Assembly (NCBI GenBank): GCA_025267735.1
Contig: CM046303.1
Span: 45,211,380 to 45,275,379 of the forward strand
DNA: 64,000 nt
Direction: 5' to 3'
Source of the DNA: Mactra quadrangularis
Taxonomy: Eukaryota; Mollusca; Bivalvia; Venerida; Mactridae
Every line of letters starts with the position of its first letter. The first letter of the stretch is position 1. Shown one piece after another: positions 63,973 through 64,000 of this stretch. Under the pieces are notes generated by a model. That model worked only from the letters and a program-made list of their open reading frames with translations. It had not been told where the DNA came from and ran no database searches. A program made the position numbers and the translations under genes.

Positions 63973-64000
63973 TTGATGTTAACCCTGTGTCAACACAATT
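63973..64000 (+). mobile_element. Start of a GTTAACCCTGTGTCAACACA-type repeat, cut by the window edge
   Basis: The sequence matches the GTTTTAACGCCGTGGCAACA start of the family found in the satellite units and at 21389-21586. Confidence 0.4.

Overview
The window is animal nuclear DNA: AT-rich, intron-rich, with GT-AG introns and dense short transposable elements. The repeat families (SINE-like repeats ending in a TTCGAAGCGGGGTATAAT-type tail, 'GTTTAACGCCGTRGCAACA' repeats, tRNA-derived SINEs, many short TIR elements) resemble those of molluscs, most likely a bivalve. That assignment is inference from repeat style and from the divergence of the one clear gene.

One protein-coding gene is well supported. 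On the minus strand, from the ATG at 61278 to the stop at 20891, 14 coding exons join into an open frame of 1768 codons. The product is an orthologue of CP110 (CCP110), the centriole distal-end cap protein that blocks premature ciliogenesis. Every junction is GT-AG and phase-consistent. Conserved blocks lie at the N-terminus (exons 2-3) and C-terminus (exons 7-10). The middle is a very large, low-complexity exon 4 (1099 codons).

Layout: 1-3160 is intergenic, with an element carrying ~52-bp terminal inverted repeats (TIRs). 3161-13270 is a tandem array of a ~2.6-kb unit. 13432-15890 is a second array, of ~0.5-0.7-kb units built on a long foldback hairpin. 15.9-20.9 kb is the 3' flank of CCP110 with small MITEs and a retroelement 3' end. 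20.9-34.6 kb holds exons 14 to 4. 34.6-61.3 kb holds exons 3 to 1, separated by large introns full of mobile elements. 61.3-64 kb is the 5' flank: a candidate promoter, a palindromic minisatellite and a hAT-type MITE.

The most unusual structure is in intron 2. About 8.1 kb (38925-47042) is bounded by inverted 20-base perfect repeats that begin with TTAA. Inside are two diverged copies (39.16-41.3 kb and 42.9-46.2 kb) of a plus-strand module with promoter-like sequence, matching splice sites and an AATAAA. In copy A the two exons join in frame into a 34-codon ORF. Copy B keeps the splice sites and frame but has a stop at codon 9. This may be a TIR-bounded element, or a duplicated microprotein or lncRNA gene, lying antisense within a centriole gene. 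No transposase, rRNA gene, intact tRNA gene or CRISPR array was seen.
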